Positions 32,512 through 40,964 of a stretch of 64,000 nucleotides of DNA are shown here, one piece after another. This DNA comes from Speluncibacter jeojiensis (lineage in GTDB: Bacteria; Actinomycetota; Actinomycetes; Mycobacteriales; Mycobacteriaceae): assembly GCF_029589495.1 (NCBI RefSeq), contig NZ_JAAIVF010000007.1, positions 244,404 through 308,403 on the forward strand, written 5' to 3'. The position numbers and the translations under genes were made by a program. Numbering within the stretch: position 1 is the stretch's first letter; every line of letters begins with the position of its first letter. Below the pieces are notes generated by a model. It saw only the letters and a list, made by a program, of their open reading frames with translations, searched no databases and was not told the origin of the DNA.

Positions 32512-32702
32512 GCCCTAGAGCCTATCCCGCAAATTGCGGATTTGGAAGCGCAATCTGTGGGTGATCACAGTTCGGCGTGTCGAATAGGGCGACAGGTTTT
32601 GTAGCTGAGTTAAAGATGCAGGTCAAATGCCCGGTATGTCCGTTCTGTAACCTGTTTCACACACATGTTGTGTTCACCAGACATCGGGGTAACATCAACC
32701 GC
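32512..32702. promoter_or_regulatory. Divergent immunity control region with palindromic operator
   Basis: A 191-base gap between the divergent Cro-like and repressor genes. It holds a 13-base palindrome CCGCAAATTGCGG at 32527-32539 and a related half-site (GCGCAAT) near 32549. A second imperfect palindrome, centred in ACACACATGTTGTGT, lies near 32660. These are the best candidates for repressor/Cro operators. Exact promoters cannot be assigned with confidence. Confidence 0.55.
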
Positions 32703-33218
32703 ATGGCCTCAAACTGCGACCGCCTCGCCCAAATCTTGGCCACCAGGCGCGAAGAATTGGGACTGACCCAGGAAGACGTCCAGGAGCGCGGCGGACCATC
32801 CGCAAATACCGTCCGAGAGTGGGAACGCGGAAACATCCCCACCGGACGCACACCCCGCAAAACAATGTGGGCATTCGACACCGCGCTCGACTGGGAACGA
32901 GGAAGCACCGAACGCGTACGGGCCGGCGAAGGCGACCCGGAACCGCTACTACCGCACTCCGTGACCAGCGCGCAGAACGGGATCGTTGAGTCCAAGCTTG
33001 GCGTCCCGATGGGCACCGTGCGGCTACAAGACCTCACTGAAGCGATGCTTGAAGCTCAACGACTCAAGGAACTCGCGGCCGCCGGCAGTGACATAGTCGA
33101 ACTGTCCGAGGAGATCGCCGACCGACTCAGTGCCATTCTCGTCGACGCTGTTACCTCGCGACTGAGCCCCGGCGGAATCGCCTCGACCATTCGCTCGCTG
33201 GGAAACCTAGAACGGTAA
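32703..33218 (+). CDS. Phage immunity repressor (XRE-type HTH)
   Basis: The only rightward prophage gene; 171 residues from an ATG at 32703. The N-terminal HTH reads LAQILATRREELGLTQEDVQ followed by ANTVREWERGNIPTG, typical of Cro/CI-family repressors. The C-terminal part is helical and acidic, without a visible LexA-like Ser/Lys peptidase, so induction by self-cleavage is not evident. Divergent orientation beside the integrase is the classic place for a lysogeny regulator. Confidence 0.75.
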   Translation: MASNCDRLAQILATRREELGLTQEDVQERGGPSANTVREWERGNIPTGRTPRKTMWAFDTALDWERGSTERVRAGEGDPEPLLPHSVTSAQNGIVESKLGVPMGTVRLQDLTEAMLEAQRLKELAAAGSDIVELSEEIADRLSAILVDAVTSRLSPGGIASTIRSLGNLER

Positions 33219-33253
33219 CCGCGAACAGTGTTTAGCCGATATGCGACACTCCG

Positions 33254-33379
33254 TTAGTGAACAAGATTGCGCTTGCGGAGTGCGGCGAATGCACTGGCTG
33301 CGATACCGACGGACCCTGTCGGATCCTGCTTCAGCCCGCCTTCCGCGCCGCCGGGGATGAGCTTCTGCGCCGCGCTCAC
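33254..33379 (-). CDS. Possible small protein (41 aa) after the integrase gene
   Basis: A GTG-started frame of 41 residues (VSAAQKLIPGGAEGGLKQDP at the start) lying just past the integrase stop. There is no strong ribosome-binding site. Coding bias looks plausible, but it may be chance. Confidence 0.3.
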   Translation of the reverse strand: MSAAQKLIPGGAEGGLKQDPTGSVGIAASAFAALRKRNLVH

Positions 33380-33394
33380 CGTTTCGTGTCCGTG

Positions 33395-34777
33395 CTACTT
33401 CCACTTGGCGACGACGCTGTGGGGGTCGAATGATCTCCCGCGCGCCTCTGTAGGGAGGATCTTCACCGTCAGGGACGACCGCACGGCATCGCGTTTGTCT
33501 GCGATCGGTAGATCGTCCCAGCGTGGTCCGGCGTCGGGGCCGGCCAGGGCAGCGAGCGTCCGATTCGGAATCACCGGGACGGCCGCAGACTTCGCTTCCT
33601 GCAGCTTCGGTTCGAGCTGCGCTTCGATCCGGGCAAGCATGGCCACGGTGATCTCACCCGCAACGTAGGCGTCGGCCGCGTCGGCCAACTTCTTCTCGAT
33701 CGCCCGCACCGCGAGGGTCGCGTCGCGAACCTGGTCGGTACCCGTGTCAGCAAGACGCGCCGCGAAGTCAGGGTCGGCGAGCGTCTTGACGATGACGGCG
33801 CGGACGAGACGGTCGACCTGGCGCTGACTGCGGGCCACGTGCGCATTCACGCACTGATACTTCGGGTAGCGGCCGCCATTCAGTCTGCGCACCGGGGATC
33901 CGCACACTCCGCACTGAGCGATGCCGGAGAGCAGGTGCACCGGGGCAGTGCCGCGCGGGTTCTTCCGCGACGGGTCGCCGAGCAGTGCGACGACGGCGTA
34001 GTGCTCCTCGAGGGAGATCAGCGGCTCCCACGTGCCCTCGGTGATGACGCCGTGGTGCGTGCGCAGGCCTGCGTACACCGGCCGGCGGATCAGCGCGCCG
34101 AGGTCGTTCGGCCGCCACCGCTTCGACGAGCCCGGCGTGCTGACGCCGCGCGCATCGAGGTTGGCGGCAACGGACCGTAACGAGTCGCCGGCGAGCACGC
34201 GCGCGACGACCTCGCGCACGATGGGCGCTTCGGTGTCGTGAGGGACGCGCGCCGTGACCCTCCCGGTGTCCTGATCGTGGACAGCCTTGTAGCCGTACGG
34301 AACCCGTCCGTGTGGTTCGCCCTTCTCTGCACTGGCCCGAGTGGATCGCAGCACGCGGTCGCGCGTCTCGTCGCTGGCCTTCGCGGCGACGAGGGCGTCG
34401 ATGCCCATCGAGAAGCGGTCATTGCCGTCGTTGGGGTTGTAGGTGCGGCCGGAGTAGTTGATGAGCACCTGGCGCTCGGCGGCCTCGTCGATGAGGTCGA
34501 GGGTCACGCGTGCGTCACGGGCGACGCGTGACGCTTCCCAGAACACGAGGATGGTTCCGGCGGAGAGTGTTTCGCGCAGCTGCTGGAACGCGGGCCGAGT
34601 CTTCTTGGACCATCGGGATGCGCCGCGGTCGTTGTCGGTCAGCACCGCCTCGATGGGCCAGCCTTCGCGTTCGCAGACGCGCCGGCAGTCGGCCTCCTGC
34701 TCGGCGACGGACCGCCCGTGGGCGCGGTCTGCGGAAACGCGGGTGTAGATGATCGCGCGGTTTACAGTTCGCGGCAT
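33395..34777 (-). CDS. int: Large serine integrase
   Basis: A 460-residue serine recombinase that integrates the prophage. The resolvase domain starts AIIYTRVSADRAHGRSVAEQ with catalytic Ser15, then WEASRVARDARVTLDLIDEA. The recombinase domain has GRVPYGYKAVHD and SLRSVAANLDARGVSTP, then a zinc ribbon (CGVCGSPVRR, then YQCVNAHVARSQRQVD) and a coiled-coil region around LAVRAIEKKLADAADAYVAG. The start at 34777 is chosen because the resolvase fold begins there; the longer open frame upstream overlaps the host gene. It is the prophage gene nearest the attachment site. Confidence 0.95.
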   Translation of the reverse strand: MPRTVNRAIIYTRVSADRAHGRSVAEQEADCRRVCEREGWPIEAVLTDNDRGASRWSKKTRPAFQQLRETLSAGTILVFWEASRVARDARVTLDLIDEAAERQVLINYSGRTYNPNDGNDRFSMGIDALVAAKASDETRDRVLRSTRASAEKGEPHGRVPYGYKAVHDQDTGRVTARVPHDTEAPIVREVVARVLAGDSLRSVAANLDARGVSTPGSSKRWRPNDLGALIRRPVYAGLRTHHGVITEGTWEPLISLEEHYAVVALLGDPSRKNPRGTAPVHLLSGIAQCGVCGSPVRRLNGGRYPKYQCVNAHVARSQRQVDRLVRAVIVKTLADPDFAARLADTGTDQVRDATLAVRAIEKKLADAADAYVAGEITVAMLARIEAQLEPKLQEAKSAAVPVIPNRTLAALAGPDAGPRWDDLPIADKRDAVRSSLTVKILPTEARGRSFDPHSVVAKWK

Positions 34778-34792
34778 GTGGACTAGCGTACC

Positions 34793-34850
34793 GCGATAGA
34801 CATCGCTAATGCGAAGTGAGTTCGGAGAAGTCGTCCAAGCCCATCGACGA
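34793..34850. other. Probable prophage attachment junction (attL/attR), position approximate
   Basis: The interval between the integrase start and the last codons of the glutamate-synthase-like gene. The host protein ends abruptly here, shortly after MGLDDFSEL, so phage sequence seems to supply the stop codon. The crossover dinucleotide cannot be identified without the other junction, which is outside the window. Confidence 0.55.
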
Positions 34851-36245
34851 GAGGATCTGCTGTGCGCTGGCGACGGTGGCCTTCTGCAGGTTGTAGACGC
34901 GAGTGGTCTTGTCACCCACGTCCAGCGCGCGGGCGCGGCGCGGGTCCTGGGTGGTCACGCCGACGGGGCAGTGGTTGGTGTGGCACTTCTCCGCCTGGAT
35001 GCAGCCGACCGCGAACATCATCGCCCGCGCAGCGAGGGTGAAGTCGGCGCCCTGGATGATCCGCTTGACGATGTCCATCCCGCTCGCGACCTTGCCGGAC
35101 GCGCCGACCTTGACCCGATCCCGGACGCCACTGCCGACCAGTGCGTTGTGCACCAGCATCAGGCCCTCGGTCAACGGCATGCCGATGTGGTCCTCGAACT
35201 CGAGCGGCGCCGCGCCGGTGCCGCCCTCGGAGCCGTCGACGACGACGAAGTCGGGGGTGACCCCGGTCTCGACCATCGCCTTGCAGATCGAGAGGAATTC
35301 CTTGCGCGAGCCGACGCACAGCTTGAAGCCCACCGGCTTGCCGCCGGACAACCGGCGCAGGGTGGAGATGAAGTCGATCAGTTCGAGCGGTGTCGAGAAC
35401 GCGCTGTGCGACGGCGGGGAGATGACCGTGACGCCGACCGGGACCCCGCGCGCCTCGGCGATCTCGGGGCTGACCTTGACACCGGGAAGTTCACCGCCCA
35501 GACCGGGTTTCGCGCCCTGCGACAGTTTGATCGAGATGCACTTGACCTGAGGGTTCGCGGCCTTCTCGGCGAACAGGTCCGGGTCGAAACCGCCGTCGGC
35601 GGTACGGCAGCCGAAGTAACCCGAGCCGATCTCCCAGATCAGGTCACCGCCGTGCTTGAGGTGATACCGGCTGATCCCGCCCTCCCCGGTGTCGTGCGCG
35701 AAGCCGCCGCGCGCCGCACCGGCGTTGAGCGCCTCGATCGCGTTGCCGCTCAGAGCGCCGAAGCTCATCGCCGAGACGTTGTACAGCGCGATGTCGTACG
35801 GGCGGGTGCAGTGCGGTCCGCCGAGCCGCACTGTCGGACGCTCGGCGGGCGCGGCCTTGGCGCGCATCGAGTGGGCGAGGAACTCGTATCCGATTGCGCC
35901 GACGTCACGTTCGGTGCCGAACGGCTGCACGTCGAGCACGCCCTTCGCCCGCTCGTACACGGTGCTGCGGGTCTCTCGGTCGAACGGAGTGCCGTCGGTG
36001 TCCCGTTCGACGAAGTACTGCTGGATCTCCGGGCGGATCTTCTCCAGCAGGAAGCGCGCATGACCGATCACCGGATAGTTGCGCAGCACACTGTGCTTGC
36101 GCTGCAACAGATCCCACGAGCCGACGACCGCCACCAGCAGCAGGATGATCGTGGCCGCGAGCCACCACGGCGACACCTCGAACACCAGCAACAGCGACAG
36201 CAACCCGACCGCCCACACGCCCAGCACCGCCAGCCATCGGATCAT
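34806..36245 (-). CDS. FMN-binding glutamate-synthase-family protein, 3' end cut by prophage
   Basis: About 479 residues from an ATG with AGGAG upstream; an earlier GTG at 36317 is possible. The N-terminus is a membrane anchor (RWLAVLGVWAVGLLSLLLVF and a second helix). The central barrel matches the glutamate synthase FMN domain: NVSAMSFGALSGNAIEALN, AHDTGEGGISRYHL, ISIKLSQGAKPGLGGELPG, VVVDGSEGGTGAAPLEF, and the cluster cysteines in CIQAEKCHTNHCPVGVTTQD. These proteins are related to archaeal-type glutamate synthase but their reaction is uncertain. The C-terminus stops short after MGLDDFSELTSH where family members run on for several more residues. Confidence 0.85.
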   Translation of the reverse strand: MIRWLAVLGVWAVGLLSLLLVFEVSPWWLAATIILLLVAVVGSWDLLQRKHSVLRNYPVIGHARFLLEKIRPEIQQYFVERDTDGTPFDRETRSTVYERAKGVLDVQPFGTERDVGAIGYEFLAHSMRAKAAPAERPTVRLGGPHCTRPYDIALYNVSAMSFGALSGNAIEALNAGAARGGFAHDTGEGGISRYHLKHGGDLIWEIGSGYFGCRTADGGFDPDLFAEKAANPQVKCISIKLSQGAKPGLGGELPGVKVSPEIAEARGVPVGVTVISPPSHSAFSTPLELIDFISTLRRLSGGKPVGFKLCVGSRKEFLSICKAMVETGVTPDFVVVDGSEGGTGAAPLEFEDHIGMPLTEGLMLVHNALVGSGVRDRVKVGASGKVASGMDIVKRIIQGADFTLAARAMMFAVGCIQAEKCHTNHCPVGVTTQDPRRARALDVGDKTTRVYNLQKATVASAQQILSSMGLDDFSELTSH

Positions 36246-36364
36246 CTCGATCAGCTCCTCGCCCGCTCGCCCTCGGCGCCGCGGTCTGCCCGCGGCGCTG
36301 TCCCGCCAGAATGTCACGCGGCGACGACATCGGCAGGCGACCGTCGGCGACTAGGCTCGCCACC

Positions 36365-36967
36365 ATGCACGAACGCACCAGGTGGCAGGACGAGCGCGAC
36401 GAGGCGGGATCGCGTGAGTACCTCCGCCGCTTCGACGATCTGGCCGCCAGGGGCGCGGACCTGGACGGTGAGGCCCGGATGGTCGACGCGCTGCTCGCGC
36501 GCGATTCGACGGTGCTGGACGCCGGCTGCGGTTCCGGGCGGGTGGGCGCGGAACTGGCCCGCCGCGGACACCGAGTCTGCGCCGTCGACCTGGATCCGAC
36601 GCTGATCGAGGCCGCGCGGGCGCGCGGCGGGTTGACCGTGTACGAGGCGGACCTCGTCGAGTTCACCGCTCCGGAGGCGCCGTTCGACGCGATCGTCATG
36701 GCCGGCAACGTGATGGTCTACCTGGCGCCCGGCACGGAGGCGCAGGTCGTCGACCGGCTCGCGTCGCAGCTGCGCGACCAGGGCGTGCTCGTCGCCGGTT
36801 CCGCCACCGACCGGCCCTACATCGTCGAGGAGTTCGACCGGGACCTTGCGGTCGCAGGGCTGGTCGCCGAGTCGCGCTTCGCGACGTGGGACCTGCGGCC
36901 GTGGTACGCCGACGCGCCGTGGGCTGTGACCGTTGCGCGAAAGGCGCACCCGAAGTCAGTGCGCTGA
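36365..36967 (+). CDS. SAM-dependent methyltransferase
   Basis: A 200-residue class I methyltransferase. Motif I reads VLDAGCGSGRVGAELARRG (about residues 45-63), followed by acidic VDLDPTLIEAAR and VYEADLVEFTAPEAPFDAIV. The substrate is not evident; it has the look of the general methyltransferase-25 group. Divergent from the glutamate-synthase-like gene with 120 bases between the chosen starts. Confidence 0.85.
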   Translation: MHERTRWQDERDEAGSREYLRRFDDLAARGADLDGEARMVDALLARDSTVLDAGCGSGRVGAELARRGHRVCAVDLDPTLIEAARARGGLTVYEADLVEFTAPEAPFDAIVMAGNVMVYLAPGTEAQVVDRLASQLRDQGVLVAGSATDRPYIVEEFDRDLAVAGLVAESRFATWDLRPWYADAPWAVTVARKAHPKSVR

Positions 36968-37081
36968 CACAAAGAATCGTGATGCGCTGGACGCGGGCGA
37001 CGCCGTCTGCCATTCTCCTGAACGAACGTCCAATGAACGATCGTCCAACGCGGCGGTCGTGTTCGGAACGGGAGTCGGGGT

Positions 37082-37216
37082 ATGTACGCAATTCGCAACT
37101 ACGTCAACCGTGGGGTGTCGTACCTGGTCGTCACGGCGACCACGGTGGCCGCATCCCAGCTCGGCTGGGGCGACTGCTCGCCGCGCCATTCCCGGCGCTC
37201 GCGCAGCTCTCACTGA
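37082..37216 (+). CDS. Possible small secreted peptide (44 aa)
   Basis: A 44-codon frame in the 250-base gap after the methyltransferase: MYAIRNYVNRGVSYLVVTAT then TVAASQLGWGDCSP and a basic tail. A GGAGTCGGGG stretch precedes the ATG. It could be a small gene or a decayed one; nothing else is seen in the gap. Confidence 0.25.
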   Translation: MYAIRNYVNRGVSYLVVTATTVAASQLGWGDCSPRHSRRSRSSH

Positions 37217-37219
37217 CCA

Positions 37220-38332
37220 TCACTCGGTGACGGCGGCCAGGGTCACCTCCCGATGCTCGGCCAGCCGCCGAGCCTGTTCGTCGATCGCCGCACGGAGCGG
37301 CTTCGTCAGGGGCGTCCACGGCGTGATCTGCACGGTCAGCTTGCGCCCGCTGGTGCGCGGCCGCCACAGTCCGACGACCTCGCCGCCGTCGACGATGACG
37401 CCGGGACGGCCGAGTACCGGCCACAGCGCCTTGTGCTGGTCGGTGTGCGGGACGAGCAGTTCGCGGTCGCGTAACTGCAGATAGGGGTCGTACGGGCCGA
37501 GCAGGCGAACTCCGTGCGGCGCCGGCGGGTCGAGTAGTGCGGGCAGGTCGTCGCCGAGGATCCAGCGTGTTTCGCCGGCGACCGATACCTCGACGGCGTC
37601 CGCCGGCCACTGCGCCTTCACATCCTTGACCGGCGCGTCGATGTAGCCGGCGACGTGTTTCGGCGTGGCCGGACCGAAGAACCGCAGGAACCCGCGAACG
37701 ACGTCGAACCGAGGCTCCGCGTCGGCGCCGGACCCGCCGAAATAGCCGGGGCGCAGCGACGGGATCCGCTCGAGCATTGGGGGAGAGGTGCCCGGCCGCA
37801 ACTCCAGTCCGGCCTGCAGGGCGGCGAGCCGAAACGGCATCTCGTAGAGGTGAATCGTGTTGCACGGTCGGCAGAAGCGCTGATACGGGTCCGGCAGGCG
37901 GTCGGTCAGTGCCGACGACATCGCGCCCTTGACCGTCGGCTCGGTGACGATCTCGCGCATCTGCGTCGCCACCTCGCGCAGCGCCGTCAATGCGGGGATG
38001 CCGGCGGCCTTGAGCGGCTTGTTCGCGTCGAAGATGCGCTTGCCGGCATCCGCCTCGGACAGCGGTTGCGTGGCGACGGCGATCGCGGGCAGATCGACCC
38101 GTCGATAGCAATGCGGCGCGCCCCGCAGCGTCCACGCCAGCGCCAGCGAGCCGTCGCGGTCCGGGGGAGTGCCGCGCACCCGCAGCGCCCACGAGGCGCC
38201 GTCGCCGCCGGTGTCCTGGATGCCCAGGTCGAGCAGTGCGCAGTCGTCCGGAGCGGTCGCCGAGGTGCGGCCGAGCTGGTGGGCATGCCAGCGGAAGGCG
38301 AGTACCTGGGAGCGGCTGACCTCGGTGGGCAT
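37220..38332 (-). CDS. Winged-helix DNA-binding domain protein (HTH_42/YcaQ-like)
   Basis: A 370-residue protein of the winged-helix family related to AlkX/YcaQ. Key regions: SRSQVLAFRWHAHQLGR at the N-terminus, ALREVATQMREIVTEPTVKG, then GYFGGSGADAEPRFDVVRGF and the FGPATPKHVAGYIDAP segment, with a C-terminal LLGPYDPYLQLRDRELLVPH and PGVIVDGGEVVGLWRPR. Family members include DNA glycosylases that unhook crosslinks, but many have unknown function. Divergent from ychF. Confidence 0.8.
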   Translation of the reverse strand: MPTEVSRSQVLAFRWHAHQLGRTSATAPDDCALLDLGIQDTGGDGASWALRVRGTPPDRDGSLALAWTLRGAPHCYRRVDLPAIAVATQPLSEADAGKRIFDANKPLKAAGIPALTALREVATQMREIVTEPTVKGAMSSALTDRLPDPYQRFCRPCNTIHLYEMPFRLAALQAGLELRPGTSPPMLERIPSLRPGYFGGSGADAEPRFDVVRGFLRFFGPATPKHVAGYIDAPVKDVKAQWPADAVEVSVAGETRWILGDDLPALLDPPAPHGVRLLGPYDPYLQLRDRELLVPHTDQHKALWPVLGRPGVIVDGGEVVGLWRPRTSGRKLTVQITPWTPLTKPLRAAIDEQARRLAEHREVTLAAVTE

Positions 38333-38381
38333 GGCGCGAGTGTAGGGGTGCGGACCGACAGTTAAGTAGACTCTGGAAACC

Positions 38382-39461
38382 GTGAGCCTAACCCTCGGAA
38401 TCGTCGGACTTCCCAACGTCGGAAAGTCGACCCTGTTCAATGCCCTGACCCAGAACGACGTGCTCGCCGTGAACTACCCGTTCGCGACGATCGAGCCGAA
38501 CGTCGGCCTGGTCGAGCTGCCCGATCCGCGGTTGGGCAAACTCGCCGAGATCTTCGGGTCCGAGCGGATCCTGCCCGCCACCGTGTCCTTCGTCGACATC
38601 GCCGGCATCGTCAAGGGCGCCTCCGAGGGCGCGGGCCTGGGCAACAAGTTCCTCGCCAACATCCGCGAGGCCGACGCCATCTGCCAGGTCGTGCGCGTGT
38701 TCTCCGACGACGACGTCGTGCACGTCGACGGCCGCGTCGACCCCGCCTCGGACATCGAGATCATCGAGACCGAGCTGGTGATCGCCGACATGCAGACCCT
38801 CGAGAAGGCGCTGCCGCGTCTCGAGAAGGAGGCGAAGAAGAACAAGGACCTCAAGCCCCTGCACGAGGAGGCCCTGAAGGCTCAGGCCGTCCTCGACGAG
38901 GGCAAGACGCTGTTCAGCGTCAAGGACACCCTGGACTTCGGGCTGCTGCGCGAGCTGCACCTGCTGACCACCAAGCCGTTCCTGTACGTCTTCAACGCCG
39001 ACGAGGCAGTGCTGACGGACGAGGCGAAGGTCGCCGAGCTGCGCGCGTCCGTCGCCCCCGCCGATGCGGTGTTCCTCGATGCCAAGGTCGAGCACGAACT
39101 CCTCGAACTCGACGAGGAGGACCGCCAGGAGATGCTCGACTCGATCGGCCAGACCGAGCCGGGCCTGCACGCGTTGGCCCGCACGGGTTTCCACACCCTG
39201 GGCCTGCAGACCTACCTGACGGCCGGGCCGAAGGAGTCGCGCGCCTGGACGATCCACAAGGGCGACACCGCCCCGCAGGCCGCGGGCGTCATCCACACCG
39301 ACTTCGAGCGCGGCTTCATCAAGGCCGAGATCGTCTCCTTCGACGACCTGGTCGCGGCGGGGTCGATGAACGCCGCCAAGGCCGCAGGCAAGGTGCGCAT
39401 GGAGGGCAAGGACTACGTCATGGCCGACGGCGATGTGGTGGAGTTCCGCTTCAACGTGTAG
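38382..39461 (+). CDS. ychF: Redox-regulated GTPase/ATPase YchF
   Basis: A 359-residue Obg-family P-loop protein from a GTG start. Walker A is GLPNVGKSTLFNAL (residues 8-21), followed by PFATIEPNVGLVELPD, then the VDIAGIVKGASEGAGLGNKF switch region and the NADEAV-type base motif, and a C-terminal TGS domain (GVIHTDFERGFIKAEIVSFD, ending in EFRFNV). It hydrolyses ATP, binds ribosomes and is among the most conserved bacterial proteins. A clear anchor that this region is host chromosome. Confidence 0.97.
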   Translation: MSLTLGIVGLPNVGKSTLFNALTQNDVLAVNYPFATIEPNVGLVELPDPRLGKLAEIFGSERILPATVSFVDIAGIVKGASEGAGLGNKFLANIREADAICQVVRVFSDDDVVHVDGRVDPASDIEIIETELVIADMQTLEKALPRLEKEAKKNKDLKPLHEEALKAQAVLDEGKTLFSVKDTLDFGLLRELHLLTTKPFLYVFNADEAVLTDEAKVAELRASVAPADAVFLDAKVEHELLELDEEDRQEMLDSIGQTEPGLHALARTGFHTLGLQTYLTAGPKESRAWTIHKGDTAPQAAGVIHTDFERGFIKAEIVSFDDLVAAGSMNAAKAAGKVRMEGKDYVMADGDVVEFRFNV

Positions 39462-39711
39462 AGCCAAATCGCGTGGCTCCTAGTCATTCGCTGATCGCGT
39501 GATCAGATGGTTCAGCACTGAACGCGTGTGGAGACGTGCGCTGGCGAAGCGGGCGGGGCTGATGGCTGCGAAGGTCTACCTGCCGTTCCGCCCGGGTGAG
39601 GTCCTGATGGAGGCTGGAACCTCAGTCAATGGAACGACTGCCGGAAATGTCGTAGATTCCCGATAATTTGAAGTGCTGCCTAGATAGACAGAATGAGAGG
39701 CCTCGCGCCAC
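39462..39711 (+). promoter_or_regulatory. Intergenic region upstream of the BREX operon
   Basis: A 250-base gap. An inverted repeat CTGATC-GCGT-GATCAG near 39492-39507 could end ychF transcription. Between about 39530 and 39665 there is an in-frame stretch resembling a gene fragment (ends AAKVYLPFRPGEVLMEAGTS and then a stop), perhaps a remnant left by insertion of the BREX island. The last 60 bases are A/T-richer (GATAATTTGAAG) and probably contain the BREX promoter; no clear -35/-10 pair. Confidence 0.4.
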
Positions 39712-40344
39712 GTGAATGACGATATGCAATCGCGCTATGCATTGTCGTTCACCAGTGGCGGCCTTCTGTCCCGCGAGGGTGAAACCATCGCAGCGGTCTA
39801 CCTCGACTCTCACGACTGGCAGGCGACTCGGGCCCGCGTCGTCGACTACAACCTTCTGCAGGCCCGCACCAACTCGTCACTTGTCCGGGTTGCCCGCGAG
39901 ACCGTTCAGCGACTCGCGGTACTCGGCGACGACGAGATCGCACTGCTTGTCGAGGGCAGCCCGACGGAGCGGCACCACATGATGTGGGCTGCTGCCTGCC
40001 GCCGCTACACGCTGATCGGTGACTTCGCCGAAGAGGTGCTGCGCGAGCGTTTCCTGCTGATGACGCCGACGCTCGACGCCGACGACTTCGACCGGTTCAT
40101 CACCGGCAAGAGCCTCTGGCATCCCGAGCTCGACGGCCTGAAGCCGTCGACGCGGCAGAAGCTTCGGCAGACGTTGTTCCGGATGCTCCGCGAGGCAGGC
40201 CTGCGTACCGACCCCGGCGACATCGTCCCCGCCGTAATTTCCGAGCGTGTCATCGAGGCGCTGGACCGCCGCACGCCCAGCGACATGCGATTTTTCCCGA
40301 CGACCACACCTTTCACATCCTCAGGCGACCAGGTGGAGCGATGA
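39712..40344 (+). CDS. brxA: BREX protein BrxA (DUF1819)
   Basis: A 210-residue protein, first gene of the BREX operon, from a GTG start. DUF1819 features: RYALSFTSGGLLSREGETIA at the N-terminus, a helical middle (RVARETVQRLAVLGDDEIAL), MMWAAACRRYTLIGDFAEEV, and the C-terminal STRQKLRQTLFRMLREAGL. BrxA has a NusB-like fold and binds DNA; its exact job in BREX is not settled. Its stop overlaps the brxB start (ATGA). Confidence 0.93.
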   Translation: MNDDMQSRYALSFTSGGLLSREGETIAAVYLDSHDWQATRARVVDYNLLQARTNSSLVRVARETVQRLAVLGDDEIALLVEGSPTERHHMMWAAACRRYTLIGDFAEEVLRERFLLMTPTLDADDFDRFITGKSLWHPELDGLKPSTRQKLRQTLFRMLREAGLRTDPGDIVPAVISERVIEALDRRTPSDMRFFPTTTPFTSSGDQVER

Positions 40345-40964
40345 CAACGACCCAGCGAAACCTCGCTCACGACGAGAAGCATGTCTATGACGTGTTGCGC
40401 AGTGCCCGGTTCTTGAGGATGGAGGGCCTCTCCAAGGAGGTGCCCTTCTTCATCTACCACTTCCCGCCTGCCTGGGACCTGGACGTCGAGGGCATGCGTG
40501 ATCGGGTGACCACGAAGCTCCAGAGCGACGACGGGATCAGCGTGGTCGAGGTCAATCTCTACGATCTCGCTGTGGATCTCCTCACCGAGCGGGGCGTCTG
40601 GGACCGCGTTCTTCAAGCGGAGCCGACGATGGACAAGACCGACTTCCGCGAGATGCTCCAGGGCATGCTCGATCCCCACGATCACCTCGCCCCGGCGATC
40701 CGCGCGCGGCTCGACGTCGAGCCGCGAACCGAGGACAACACGACCGTGGTCTTCCTCACCGGAATCGGTGAGGTGTTCCCGTTCGTCCGCACGCACACGG
40801 TGTTGGAGAACTTGCAGAGTGTGGTGGTGGGACGCCCGATGTTGGCGTGGTTTCCGGGGACGTACGAGTTCACTCAGTCGGCCGGACATCAGCTCCGCGC
40901 GTTGAACCTTGGCGCGAGTGACAGCTATTACCGGGCCAAGGACATTCTGGAGCAGGAGGCATGA
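40341..40964 (+). CDS. brxB: BREX protein BrxB (DUF1788)
   Basis: A 207-residue DUF1788 protein: FFIYHFPPAWDLDVEGMRDR, VVEVNLYDLAVDLLTERGVW, then VVFLTGIGEVFPFVRTHTVL and RPMLAWFPGTYEF. BrxB is an essential type 1 BREX component of unclear biochemical role, thought to be part of the complex with BrxC, PglX and PglZ. Overlaps both neighbours by four bases. Confidence 0.93.
   Translation: MTTTQRNLAHDEKHVYDVLRSARFLRMEGLSKEVPFFIYHFPPAWDLDVEGMRDRVTTKLQSDDGISVVEVNLYDLAVDLLTERGVWDRVLQAEPTMDKTDFREMLQGMLDPHDHLAPAIRARLDVEPRTEDNTTVVFLTGIGEVFPFVRTHTVLENLQSVVVGRPMLAWFPGTYEFTQSAGHQLRALNLGASDSYYRAKDILEQEA

Larger units (their letters stand above)
1..34805. mobile_element. Prophage (siphovirus-type), left end outside the window
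   Basis: A continuous block of phage genes from minor tail proteins at the left edge to a serine integrase at 33.4-34.8 kb. Head, tail, recombination, replication and immunity modules are in a conventional order and almost all on the minus strand. Many neighbours overlap by 1-8 bases in ATGA or GTGA arrangements, as in compact phage genomes. Lysis genes and the other attachment site are not in view, so they should lie left of position 1. The right boundary is set by the integrase and the truncated host gene behind it. Every head-assembly gene recognised is open, so the prophage may be intact. Confidence 0.93.

Noticed and set aside
34809..36605. 598-codon plus-strand frame opposite the glutamate-synthase-like gene
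   Set aside because: Antisense shadow of a well-conserved FMN-domain protein.
38388..39467. 359-codon minus-strand frame exactly opposite ychF
   Set aside because: Mirror frame of a highly conserved gene; low-complexity Leu/Arg/Val composition.
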